Part shown: piece after piece, positions 16,622-23,967 of the stretch
Layout: each line of letters starts with the position of its first letter
Numbering within the stretch: the stretch's first letter is position 1
Program-made: the position numbers and the translations under genes
Assembly: GCF_900590755.1 (NCBI RefSeq)
Contig: NZ_UUOC01000044.1
Span: forward strand, 62,001 to 126,000
Direction: 5' to 3'
Length of the DNA stretch: 64,000 nt
Source of the DNA: Pseudomonas viridiflava
GTDB lineage: Bacteria > Pseudomonadota > Gammaproteobacteria > Pseudomonadales > Pseudomonadaceae
Notes under the pieces: model-generated
Database searches by the model: none
What the model saw: only the letters and a program-made list of their open reading frames with translations
What the model was told of the DNA's origin: nothing

Positions 16622-17398
16622 ATGACATCACTGCTAAATCCGGGGATCACCAAATGGCGTGATCTTGTCATGAATCTTGTTTCCAAGGAAGTCAAGATAC
16701 GCTATATGGGAGCGACCTTGGGGTTTGTCTGGTCGCTGGGTAATCCGCTCGTGGTTACGCTCACTTATTTCATTGTATTTACTTACATTTTGCCAAGTAA
16801 TCAGGATCGCTTTGCGCTACATCTGGTAACCGGGGTAGTACACTGGATGTTGTTGGCACAGACGCTTTCGCAGAGCGGGGAATGGTTGATCAATAACAGC
16901 AACTTGATTCGCAAGCTGCGTTTCCCGCGCCTACTGTTGCCGATTTCCGGTGTGCTCACTATTTTAGTTTTCTGGCTTGGAGCGATGCTGGTCTATGCCA
17001 TGCTGTTCAAGGTGCTGGGTGGCGTGGTAACCAAGGCAATATTTTACTACCCCATTATCCTTGTTTCTTTTATGGCGCTGATTATGGGGGTGGGGCTAAT
17101 GCTCAGTGTGTTTCAGGTAACAGTGCGTGATACCAAGCATCTGGTGGATGTATTTGTTCCGTTACTTTTCTGGTTTACACCCATTGTGTGGTTTGCCTCT
17201 GCTCTGCCCTCTGATGTTTCTGCGATAGTCATGTTCAATCCAGTCGCGCCTTACTTTAATAGTTTCAATGATATTCTCCATGAAGGTGTGGTGCCGAGTT
17301 CAAGCAACCTGATCGTTTGCGTACTGATGGGAGCGATCTCTCTGCTCGTGGGTTTGTTTATGTTCAGGAAGGTTGATGCCTTGGTGGAGCACTTATGA
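16622..17398 (+). CDS. Polysaccharide ABC exporter, permease subunit (Wzm-like)
   Basis: The 258-aa ABC-2 permease has about six membrane helices. It carries the N-terminal amphipathic segment LVSKEVKIRYMGATLGFVWSLGNPL, which is typical of Wzm/KpsM/TagG exporters. It would pass an undecaprenyl-linked glycan across the inner membrane. The ATG at 16622 has a weak ribosome site; a GTG at 16604 is the alternative. Its stop overlaps the ATPase start (ATGA). Codon use is AT-richer than in flanking housekeeping genes. Confidence 0.88.
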   Translation: MTSLLNPGITKWRDLVMNLVSKEVKIRYMGATLGFVWSLGNPLVVTLTYFIVFTYILPSNQDRFALHLVTGVVHWMLLAQTLSQSGEWLINNSNLIRKLRFPRLLLPISGVLTILVFWLGAMLVYAMLFKVLGGVVTKAIFYYPIILVSFMALIMGVGLMLSVFQVTVRDTKHLVDVFVPLLFWFTPIVWFASALPSDVSAIVMFNPVAPYFNSFNDILHEGVVPSSSNLIVCVLMGAISLLVGLFMFRKVDALVEHL

Positions 17399-18099
17399 GT
17401 GATGTAGTCATTAATGCTGTAAATCTCACCAAGGAATTTACGCTTCGTCACAACCGGGGTGGATTGAAGAAAAAATTTCTGGGTCTTTTCGACCCCCGAC
17501 ACCGTGAGCGGGTCGAGAAATTCACGGCTGTAAAAGATATCTCGTTCTCATTGAGAAAGGGTGAGTCGCTTGCATTGGTCGGGCATAATGGCTCGGGCAA
17601 AAGTACGCTGCTGCAGCTGGTTTCCGGAATTCTGGCTCCCACCAGCGGAAGGCTGACCACTGCTGGCAGGGTAGCGCCGCTCATAGAGTTGGGAGTGGGT
17701 TTCCATCCAGATCTGACCGGTGAGGAGAATATCTATCTCAATGCGAGCCTGTTCGGACTGAGCAATAAAGAAACGCGTGCAAGGTTCAATGACATCGTCG
17801 ACTTTTCCGGGCTAGGGAACTTCATTGATACGCCGGTAAAGAATTATTCTTCAGGTATGTATATGCGTTTGGGTTTTTCTGTAGCCGTTCACGTCGAGCC
17901 ACAAACGCTGCTGGCTGATGAGGTTTTGGCAGTAGGCGACGAAGACTTCAAGCAGAAGTGTCATCAACGAATCCGCGAGATGCAAGATGATGGGATGGCG
18001 CTGATTCTAGTTACTCACTCGCGCGGAGAGGGTCAAAGTTTTTGTCAGCGCTATCTGACCCTCGAACAGGGTCGCGTAGTCGAGCAAGGTTGTTTCTGA
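17395..18099 (+). CDS. Polysaccharide ABC exporter, ATPase subunit (Wzt-like, no C-terminal sugar-binding domain)
   Basis: The 234-aa ATPase has Walker A GHNGSGKST (63-71), signature YSSGMYMRLGF, Walker B LLADEVLAVGD and the switch VTHS. The pattern of motifs, with GVGFHPDLTGEENIYLN, is that of Wzt/TagH glycan exporters. It stops right after the nucleotide-binding fold, so it lacks the C-terminal domain that reads capped O-antigen in E. coli O9a-type Wzt. Capping-independent export is therefore more likely. Confidence 0.88.
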   Translation: MSDVVINAVNLTKEFTLRHNRGGLKKKFLGLFDPRHRERVEKFTAVKDISFSLRKGESLALVGHNGSGKSTLLQLVSGILAPTSGRLTTAGRVAPLIELGVGFHPDLTGEENIYLNASLFGLSNKETRARFNDIVDFSGLGNFIDTPVKNYSSGMYMRLGFSVAVHVEPQTLLADEVLAVGDEDFKQKCHQRIREMQDDGMALILVTHSRGEGQSFCQRYLTLEQGRVVEQGCF

Positions 18100-18158
18100 A
18101 CGATTTATAAGTCAAGTCTTCGTATTGGTCTGCTCACCAAGTCTACAGGGGTGTCTAC

Positions 18159-18920
18159 ATGTTGCAAATTATTGTTCCAATGGCTGGGGCCGGAAGTCGT
18201 TTTGCAGTTGCTGGATTCAGCGACCCTAAGCCGTTGATTCCAGTGCACGGAGTGCCAATGATCAAGGTTGTTATCGACAATTTGACGCCGGATCAACCGC
18301 ACAAATTTATTTTTATTTGTCAGGCGAAACATGTTGTCGCTTACAAACTTAAGGACAAGCTTAACGCCTGGGCGCCCAACTGCGATATCGTTGAGCTCGA
18401 TGGTATTACTGAGGGCGCCGCCTGCACTGTCTATGCCGCGAAGCACCTGATCGACAACCAACACCCTGTAATGATTGCCAATAGCGACCAATACGTAGGC
18501 GTGAATATAAATGCCTATCTACGGGCTATGGACCACAGCCGCGCTGAAGGTTTGATCATGACCATGAAAGCCAATGATCCCAAGTGGTCATTCGTTGGTT
18601 TTGATTCTCGAGGTCTGATTGATCGAGTGGTTGAAAAAGAAGTTATTTCCGACGAAGCAACTGTAGGTATTTATAACTTTCGCACAGGCAGCGAGCTAGT
18701 ACGCGCTCTTGAGTCGATGTTCGATAAAAACCTGCGCGTCAATGGCGAGTTTTATGTTGCCCCCGCCTACAACGAAATGCTCGGTCAGGGTGCAAGTGTC
18801 ATTCATTACAACGTTGGGTCAGAGGGGCAGGGCATGTATGGACTGGGTATTCCAGCGGATCTGGATTTATTCCTGTCGTTACCTATAAGCAGACACGCGA
18901 CCTCGCCCCAGGAGGCCTGA
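18159..18920 (+). CDS. Sugar-phosphate or phospho-alcohol nucleotidyltransferase (NTP_transferase fold)
   Basis: The 253-aa protein starts LQIIVPMAGAGSRFAVAGF and continues DPKPLIPVHGVPM, an intact nucleotide-binding GxGxRF...PKPL signature. The metal-binding region IANSDQYV lies near residue 110, and NGEFYVAPAYNEML near 195-208. Such enzymes activate a sugar phosphate or a small phospho-alcohol with CTP or another NTP. Capsule loci of several Gram-negatives carry relatives. The substrate cannot be read from sequence. The GDPD and HAD genes beside it hint at a phosphodiester building block. Confidence 0.8.
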   Translation: MLQIIVPMAGAGSRFAVAGFSDPKPLIPVHGVPMIKVVIDNLTPDQPHKFIFICQAKHVVAYKLKDKLNAWAPNCDIVELDGITEGAACTVYAAKHLIDNQHPVMIANSDQYVGVNINAYLRAMDHSRAEGLIMTMKANDPKWSFVGFDSRGLIDRVVEKEVISDEATVGIYNFRTGSELVRALESMFDKNLRVNGEFYVAPAYNEMLGQGASVIHYNVGSEGQGMYGLGIPADLDLFLSLPISRHATSPQEA

Positions 18921-18921
18921 C

Positions 18922-19536
18922 ATGCGAATCATCAGTCATCGCGGCTATTGGCATCAGCAGCCAGAACGTAACCTGCCTGAGGCGTTTCACCGTTCTTTCG
19001 ACCTGGGTTTTGGCACTGAGACGGATGTGCGCGATGTTGCGGGTCTGCTGGTGATTTCCCACGACATGCCTTCTGGCAACGAACTGAGCGTCGATGCCCT
19101 GCTTGAAATCATGGCCGGTCGCAATTTGCCCCTGGCGATAAACGTCAAGGCTGACGGCATGGCCATGGCCCTCAAGAAGACATTCGAGCGGCACGGCCAT
19201 ACCAATTGGTTTGTCTTCGATATGTCGATACCTGACATGCGCGCTTATCTCACGGAAGGCATCGCGACCTACACCCGAATTAGTGACGTAGAGGTGGCGC
19301 CCGTCCTGATCGGGCAAGCAGCCGGGGTCTGGTTGGATGGCTTTGAAGGGGACTGGTTTTCCAACAAGGTCGTCGCTGATCTCTTGGTTCAGGGCAAGCA
19401 GGTTTGCGTTGTTTCTCCAGAGCTGCATGGGCGTGACCCTGAAGTACTTTGGCGCCAGCTATCGGACCTCAAGTCGCAGGACGGGCTGATGCTGTGTACC
19501 GATAGACCTGCAGACGCAAATAAATTTTTCCAGTGA
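18922..19536 (+). CDS. GDPD-like phosphodiesterase
   Basis: The short 204-aa member of the glycerophosphodiester phosphodiesterase family keeps the catalytic elements in order: HRGYW (His6), PERN, ETDVRD (Glu/Asp metal ligands) and VISHDMP (second His). There is no signal peptide, so it acts in the cytoplasm. It starts 1 base after the nucleotidyltransferase stop with AGGAGG upstream. It may trim or form a phosphodiester precursor of the glycan, or be a sugar-phosphate hydrolase. The role is inferred from context. Confidence 0.75.
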   Translation: MRIISHRGYWHQQPERNLPEAFHRSFDLGFGTETDVRDVAGLLVISHDMPSGNELSVDALLEIMAGRNLPLAINVKADGMAMALKKTFERHGHTNWFVFDMSIPDMRAYLTEGIATYTRISDVEVAPVLIGQAAGVWLDGFEGDWFSNKVVADLLVQGKQVCVVSPELHGRDPEVLWRQLSDLKSQDGLMLCTDRPADANKFFQ

Positions 19537-19543
19537 GGCAATC

Positions 19544-20188
19544 ATGATCAAGGCAGTCATTTTCGACATGGATGGCGTTCTCATTGAAGCCAAGGAATGG
19601 CACTACGATGCGCTGAACAAGGCGCTCAACCTTTTTGGCTACAACATCAATCGCCATGAGCACCTCACCGCGTATGACGGTCTGCCAACCTCGCGCAAGC
19701 TCGACATGCTCAGCGTCGAGCGTGACCTGCCGGTTGCTCTGCATAAATTCATCAACGAGATGAAGCAGATCTACACCATGGAGATCGTTTACGGTCAGTG
19801 CAAGCCGACGTTTGTGCACCAGTACGCACTCTCTTCACTCAAGAAGCTCGGCTACAAGCTAGCTGTCGCGTCCAATTCGATACGCAATACCGTGCAGGTG
19901 ATGATGGATCGCGCAAGCCTCGACCAGTATCTCGATTTGCAACTCTCCAACGAAGACGTGCAAAAGGCCAAACCTGCGCCGGACATCTACATCAAGGCCA
20001 TCCAGAGTCTGGCTCTAAAGCCCGAAGAGTGTCTGATCGTCGAAGACAACGAGAACGGCATCAAGGCGGCCAAGGCCTCTGGCGCTCATGTCCTGGTCGT
20101 ATCAGAAACTGCTGACGTTAACCTCGCCAACATTCTGGGCAAGATTGAAGAAGTGAACTCCAACTCTGGCAAGGAGGCTGGCCTGTGA
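19544..20188 (+). CDS. HAD-superfamily phosphatase/mutase (HAD-IA)
   Basis: The 214-aa protein has motif I FDMDGVLIEAKEWHY, motif II VASNS, motif III lysine in KAKPAPDIY and motif IV IVEDNENGIKAA. All catalytic residues are intact. The cap insertion resembles that of beta-phosphoglucomutase-like phosphatases. In this operon it probably removes or moves a phosphate on the sugar or alcohol activated by the neighbouring nucleotidyltransferase. Its stop overlaps the next GTG by 4 bases. Confidence 0.8.
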   Translation: MIKAVIFDMDGVLIEAKEWHYDALNKALNLFGYNINRHEHLTAYDGLPTSRKLDMLSVERDLPVALHKFINEMKQIYTMEIVYGQCKPTFVHQYALSSLKKLGYKLAVASNSIRNTVQVMMDRASLDQYLDLQLSNEDVQKAKPAPDIYIKAIQSLALKPEECLIVEDNENGIKAAKASGAHVLVVSETADVNLANILGKIEEVNSNSGKEAGL

Positions 20189-20916
20189 GCGCGCTGAATA
20201 TAATCCTTCTTTCGGGTAAGAAAGGTGAGTCCCAGTCAGACGATGGCGAGTACCCGCAATATCTGTCTGAGTGCGGCGGCAAGCCTCTGATTCAAACTTT
20301 GATCGATAGCTGCGCAGTGCTCGATCCTCAGCAGATTATCTGCATGTTCTCGAACTGCGACATCAGCAAATTCCACTTGCGCAATATGGTCCAGCAAATG
20401 CACCCAGCTGCGAGTGTTCTTCCTGTTCATGAGGTCACCTGCGGTGCCGCCTGCACGGCTTTGCTGGCGAGCGAGCAAATTGACAGCGACGACGAGCTGC
20501 TGATTCTGAGTACCAGTGACGCCCTGGATATATCGCTCACGGACGTCGTTACTGCATTCCGTAATCAGAGCGAAGACGCAGGGGTTGTCATCTTTAAATC
20601 TTTGCACCCGCGTTATTCATTCGTTCGTCTGGATAGCGACAATCGTGTGGTTGAAGCCGCAGAGAAAAACCCTATCAGCCCCCACGCCATTGCAGGTATG
20701 TACTGGTTCGAGTCGGGTGCCGAGTTCGTTGCGGCCGCCAAGGACATGATCCGCAAAGATGCCAAGATCAATAATAATTTTTTTATCGCCCCAACTCTCA
20801 ACGAGTTGGTGCTGCGACACAAGAAAATCGGCACTTACCGTATCGAGCCGTCGCAGTACCGACCATTGAAAACACAGAGCCAGCTTCAGGCGTTTGAAAC
20901 GGTAGCAGCGCGATGA
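20185..20916 (+). CDS. Second nucleotidyltransferase-like protein, nucleotide-binding signature lost
   Basis: The 243-aa protein is a paralogue in layout of the gene at 18159: compare WSFVGFD...VGIYNFRTGSELV with YSFVRLD...AGMYWFESGAEFV, and NGEFYVAPAYNEML with NNNFFIAPTLNELV. Its N-terminus reads IILLSGKKGESQSDDGEYPQ, so the GxGxRF and PKPL residues that bind the nucleotide are missing. It may be a regulatory partner, or an enzyme of changed specificity. GTG start overlapping the HAD gene. Confidence 0.7.
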   Translation: MSALNIILLSGKKGESQSDDGEYPQYLSECGGKPLIQTLIDSCAVLDPQQIICMFSNCDISKFHLRNMVQQMHPAASVLPVHEVTCGAACTALLASEQIDSDDELLILSTSDALDISLTDVVTAFRNQSEDAGVVIFKSLHPRYSFVRLDSDNRVVEAAEKNPISPHAIAGMYWFESGAEFVAAAKDMIRKDAKINNNFFIAPTLNELVLRHKKIGTYRIEPSQYRPLKTQSQLQAFETVAAR

Positions 20917-21233
20917 AAACTGCACAGCTCGAAGATATGGTCAAAGGCTGGTTTGTAGGTGGTTTTGAGCCTACGGCTTTCAGCACTGAGTCCTGTGAGG
21001 TGGGGGTTAAAAATTACAACGTGGGTGATAAGGAAGCCGCGCACTATCACAAGATCGCGACCGAGATAACGGTGCTGCTCTCCGGAAGCGTCAGGATGCG
21101 TGATCAGGTCTGGAGCGCCGGGGACATCATCATCCTTGAGCCAGGTGACATAACGTCATTCGAAGCGTTGAGCGATGCGGTTACCGTGGTCGTAAAAGTG
21201 CCCGGCGCCCTCAACGACAAGTACGTCGTCTGA
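20913..21233 (+). CDS. Small single-domain cupin
   Basis: The 106-aa protein has cupin motif 1, GDKEAAHYHKIATEITVLLSG (HxH, then Glu, then Gly), so the metal site is intact. Motif 2 follows (GDIIILEPGDITSFEAL, with the usual His replaced). It could be a sugar isomerase/epimerase-like or regulatory cupin. It overlaps the previous gene by 4 bases (ATGA) and is 2 bases before the next. Confidence 0.75.
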   Translation: MKTAQLEDMVKGWFVGGFEPTAFSTESCEVGVKNYNVGDKEAAHYHKIATEITVLLSGSVRMRDQVWSAGDIIILEPGDITSFEALSDAVTVVVKVPGALNDKYVV

Positions 21234-21235
21234 CT

Positions 21236-23011
21236 ATGAAAACTACCCATCTCCAACACCATCCGCGTCTGGGTTACGTCACCGCGGGCGCGCTTCGCAA
21301 GCTTCCGGCAGACCTTAACTTGCCCCATGAGTGCTCGAATCTGGTCTCGTTCCGCAGGCACGCCTCGCTGAAGCCCGATCAGGTCATCAAGAAATTGCAT
21401 GCAGCGATTCGGCCGCTGGATATGTATGGCGATGGGTCGTACTGTTTCTATGGGGTGCAGAGCGACTCGCCGCTGGCGCCTTTGCTGCTATGGGATGCAG
21501 CCCATTTCCTGAATGTCGGCGAGAAGCTTACGGTTATCGAGGATGCCCCACTGGAGTGTTATCTGGATCGTGAGTATTTCTCCGGCGCTCTCAAGGCCGT
21601 TACGCGCTCGCCCACGTCTGTGACTTACCAGAAGGTTTCCAGGTTGAAAGCTGAGACCGATGACGATCTGGATAGCTGGACCTTTGGCATACCCGTCGGG
21701 CCTGAAGATGCCACGGTTCTGAATGCCGTTGTAAAGCGCATTCTGGAAATCGACATACCCAACAAAGAGATCCTTCTATGCGGTACTCCGGGGAGTAATT
21801 TTGCTTACTTCGATCAGGTACGCATCGTTGGCGAGGACATTACGGCTCCGCCTGTGCAGATCTGCAAGAAAAAGAACCGGCTCGCTCATGAGGCCAGATA
21901 CGCCAACCTTGTAATCCTTCACGACCGCGTTTTTTTGCCAAAACATTTTGGAGAAATGGTTCGCCGCTTCGGTCCGCGTTATCCGCTAATGACCCTGCAG
22001 AGCATGTTTTTCGACAATCGCCTCGGCATGCACCCGCGTCGTTATTCGGACTACGGTATGGCCCTGGGTGAGATTGCCCGGGGATTGAAGGGGCTGCATC
22101 GTGAGTCAAGTGAGGCGACGACGATTGCTCCGTCGATCTTTGCAGAAATTGAGCGTACCGGCTTTTGCTTCGCCAGCCCGATGCGTTATCGAAAAGATGT
22201 GAGCTATCCAACAGGAAGCCTTTATATCTGCCGCAAAGAAGTCTGGAATGCCAACCCTTTAGATGAGGCCCTGTACTGGGTCGAATTTGAAGACATAGAA
22301 CACGGAATCCGTGCCTCAAAAGCTGGTATCCCTAGTCGTGTGAATCCACTGGGCATTACCCAGTCAGTCACTTCTCGTGCATTATTAGGTGTGGAGACAT
22401 CAGTAGAGTCCGAGAGCGGGCGTCTTGCTCATACTGGCCCGTTCTATCTTTCGTTACTGAAGAAAAAGCCCCTGATCAAGGTATCCACTGAAACCGCTTT
22501 GACCAAACTTCGTCAGTTTGCAAAAAAATATGCTTCTGGCAGTTCTGTGATCGCGGTCCCGACCGGCATAAAAACCATTGGCCCCCGACCTTGGGTGGAG
22601 CTGATCAATGATGTGATTCAGCAGTCCACATTCCGAAATGATATAGAGACTGTGCGAGAATTTATTTCTGATTTTGAAAAAATGGTTCTCTTTGATCAGC
22701 TTCCTAATACTCGACAGGAGTTTCTTCTTCGACGCTTTCTACTTGATCCTATTCAAGCCAAGAGAACATTGATCACCGAGAGCTGCGAAATTCGCAATAT
22801 GTTACGTCAGCGCGCTTTCGATTGTTGGTTTGCGAAAGACCAATCGGGATTTTTCCATCATGATTTTTTGTCATTACCAGGGGTTCTGATTTCAGCTATT
22901 CGTATTTACAAGAATAATGGGCGGATTTTCTATTTCGAAAGCTTTGGTGCTGCATTTAAGTCTATCTACAATTCGACCCCCTTTAGGTCCTATACCAAGG
23001 TTTCTCGGTGA
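21236..23011 (+). CDS. Large GT2-like glycosyltransferase with extra N- and C-terminal domains
   Basis: The 591-aa protein has a GT-A-like middle (about residues 145-400). WTFGIPVG opens it; IPNKEILLCG, KKKNRLAHEARYANLVILHD and EALYWVEFEDIEHGIRASKAG match the EIIIvG, KkN..l..A..ni..lHD and ly.gEDvelg.R positions of GT2 enzymes. A classical DxD is not seen; HDR stands in its place. The first ~140 residues are separate and only vaguely recall a methyltransferase tail; the last ~190 match nothing I know. Probably the main polymerising or decorating transferase of the locus. Confidence 0.6.
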   Translation: MKTTHLQHHPRLGYVTAGALRKLPADLNLPHECSNLVSFRRHASLKPDQVIKKLHAAIRPLDMYGDGSYCFYGVQSDSPLAPLLLWDAAHFLNVGEKLTVIEDAPLECYLDREYFSGALKAVTRSPTSVTYQKVSRLKAETDDDLDSWTFGIPVGPEDATVLNAVVKRILEIDIPNKEILLCGTPGSNFAYFDQVRIVGEDITAPPVQICKKKNRLAHEARYANLVILHDRVFLPKHFGEMVRRFGPRYPLMTLQSMFFDNRLGMHPRRYSDYGMALGEIARGLKGLHRESSEATTIAPSIFAEIERTGFCFASPMRYRKDVSYPTGSLYICRKEVWNANPLDEALYWVEFEDIEHGIRASKAGIPSRVNPLGITQSVTSRALLGVETSVESESGRLAHTGPFYLSLLKKKPLIKVSTETALTKLRQFAKKYASGSSVIAVPTGIKTIGPRPWVELINDVIQQSTFRNDIETVREFISDFEKMVLFDQLPNTRQEFLLRRFLLDPIQAKRTLITESCEIRNMLRQRAFDCWFAKDQSGFFHHDFLSLPGVLISAIRIYKNNGRIFYFESFGAAFKSIYNSTPFRSYTKVSR

Positions 23012-23610
23012 ACATTTTTATAATCTCTCAATTAGACCCGAAGCCTTCCGGGCAGGAATTGATCAGCCTAATGTCATGTATCAATCTCGAGCAAGGGACG
23101 AGAGTGCCCGTCGTTGTGGTGGACGATCGCTTCAATCTCCGCGATTTTTCGGGTAGTGGTCCTGCCGAACATGCGCAGTTCAAGCTCGAAGAATTCCAGA
23201 GTGACAGTATCTCAAGCAGCGTCGAACCTAATAAAGTTGCTGAGCGGATGGACAGCATCGATAGTCGCTGGGTACTGATTGACTTTGGTCGACATGATCA
23301 TGAGACTTGTACCGATTTCATTTTGAAACTTTCTAGATATAGCTACCTCAATTCCAAGCTCCGTAATTGCAGCATAATATTTTCAGTGCCCGTGGTCACG
23401 CTGGGCATGTATGCGCGGGCGCTCAATGAATCGTTCAACAATCTATCGATAAGTAATAGCGCTCTTGCTGATTCCTCCCAAATCAGAAAGCTGATCATGG
23501 TTATTCATTTTGAGAGAGTTCTCGCCAGCTTACCTATGCCTCGGAACATTTTACGCCGCATCCGGCAAATATTTCAGCGGATTTACAGTTACTTCCTGAA
23601 AGTTGTCTGA
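23008..23610 (+). CDS. Hypothetical protein of the glycan cluster, 200 aa
   Basis: I do not recognise it. It starts NIFIISQLDPKPSGQELISL with alternating strand/helix character, perhaps a small nucleotide- or sugar-binding fold, and ends in a basic helical stretch (RNILRRIRQIFQRIYSYFLK) that could be membrane-associated. No catalytic motif is visible. GTG start, 4-base overlap with the glycosyltransferase, so it belongs to the same transcript. One of the most AT-rich genes in the window by eye. Confidence 0.6.
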   Translation: MNIFIISQLDPKPSGQELISLMSCINLEQGTRVPVVVVDDRFNLRDFSGSGPAEHAQFKLEEFQSDSISSSVEPNKVAERMDSIDSRWVLIDFGRHDHETCTDFILKLSRYSYLNSKLRNCSIIFSVPVVTLGMYARALNESFNNLSISNSALADSSQIRKLIMVIHFERVLASLPMPRNILRRIRQIFQRIYSYFLKVV

Positions 23611-23653
23611 TCGGATTATCGCCTGAAGTAACATTCGTAACGAAGAGGTTGTT

Positions 23654-23965
23654 TTGAAGCGAAGAGTATTTGTAACCGGTCTTTTATTCTTCGGAGGGGC
23701 GCTCGCAGGGCATCGGCTTACAGTTATGACCAAGAGCGACCTTGCTCGAGAAAGTGGCGCTAAAGATTTTATGGTGTCGACAGCGGGAATTGAGTTGGCA
23801 GGGATCTCCCCCGAGGTACTGCTCAAACTACTCGCTCATCAATTGACTGACCACGATCGCCAACCCTTTATGGAACAGGTGGTCAATCATAATAGAGAAT
23901 TATTTATTGCTGATGCACGTTCCAAAAAGTTTGGCGTGCCTGGATTCTACCGAGTTGTCGAGTAA
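23654..23965 (+). CDS. Small Tat-signal-like subunit of the adjacent GMC dehydrogenase
   Basis: The 103-aa protein opens KRRVFVTGLLFFGGALAGH, a twin-Arg followed by a hydrophobic run like a Tat signal. The remainder (EVLLKLLAHQLTDHD...NHNRELFIADARSKKFGVPGFYRVVE) has the feel of the small (gluconate-2-dehydrogenase subunit 3-type) partner that carries GMC flavoproteins to the periplasm. It is shorter than known members, so the call is tentative. TTG start with AGAGG upstream; 2 bases before the GMC gene. Confidence 0.5.
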   Translation: MKRRVFVTGLLFFGGALAGHRLTVMTKSDLARESGAKDFMVSTAGIELAGISPEVLLKLLAHQLTDHDRQPFMEQVVNHNRELFIADARSKKFGVPGFYRVVE

Positions 23966-23967
23966 TT

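Noticed and set aside
23654..23965. Defence-type or toxin-antitoxin role for the small protein
   Set aside because: Its spacing to the GMC gene and Tat-like start explain it better; no toxin motif is seen.
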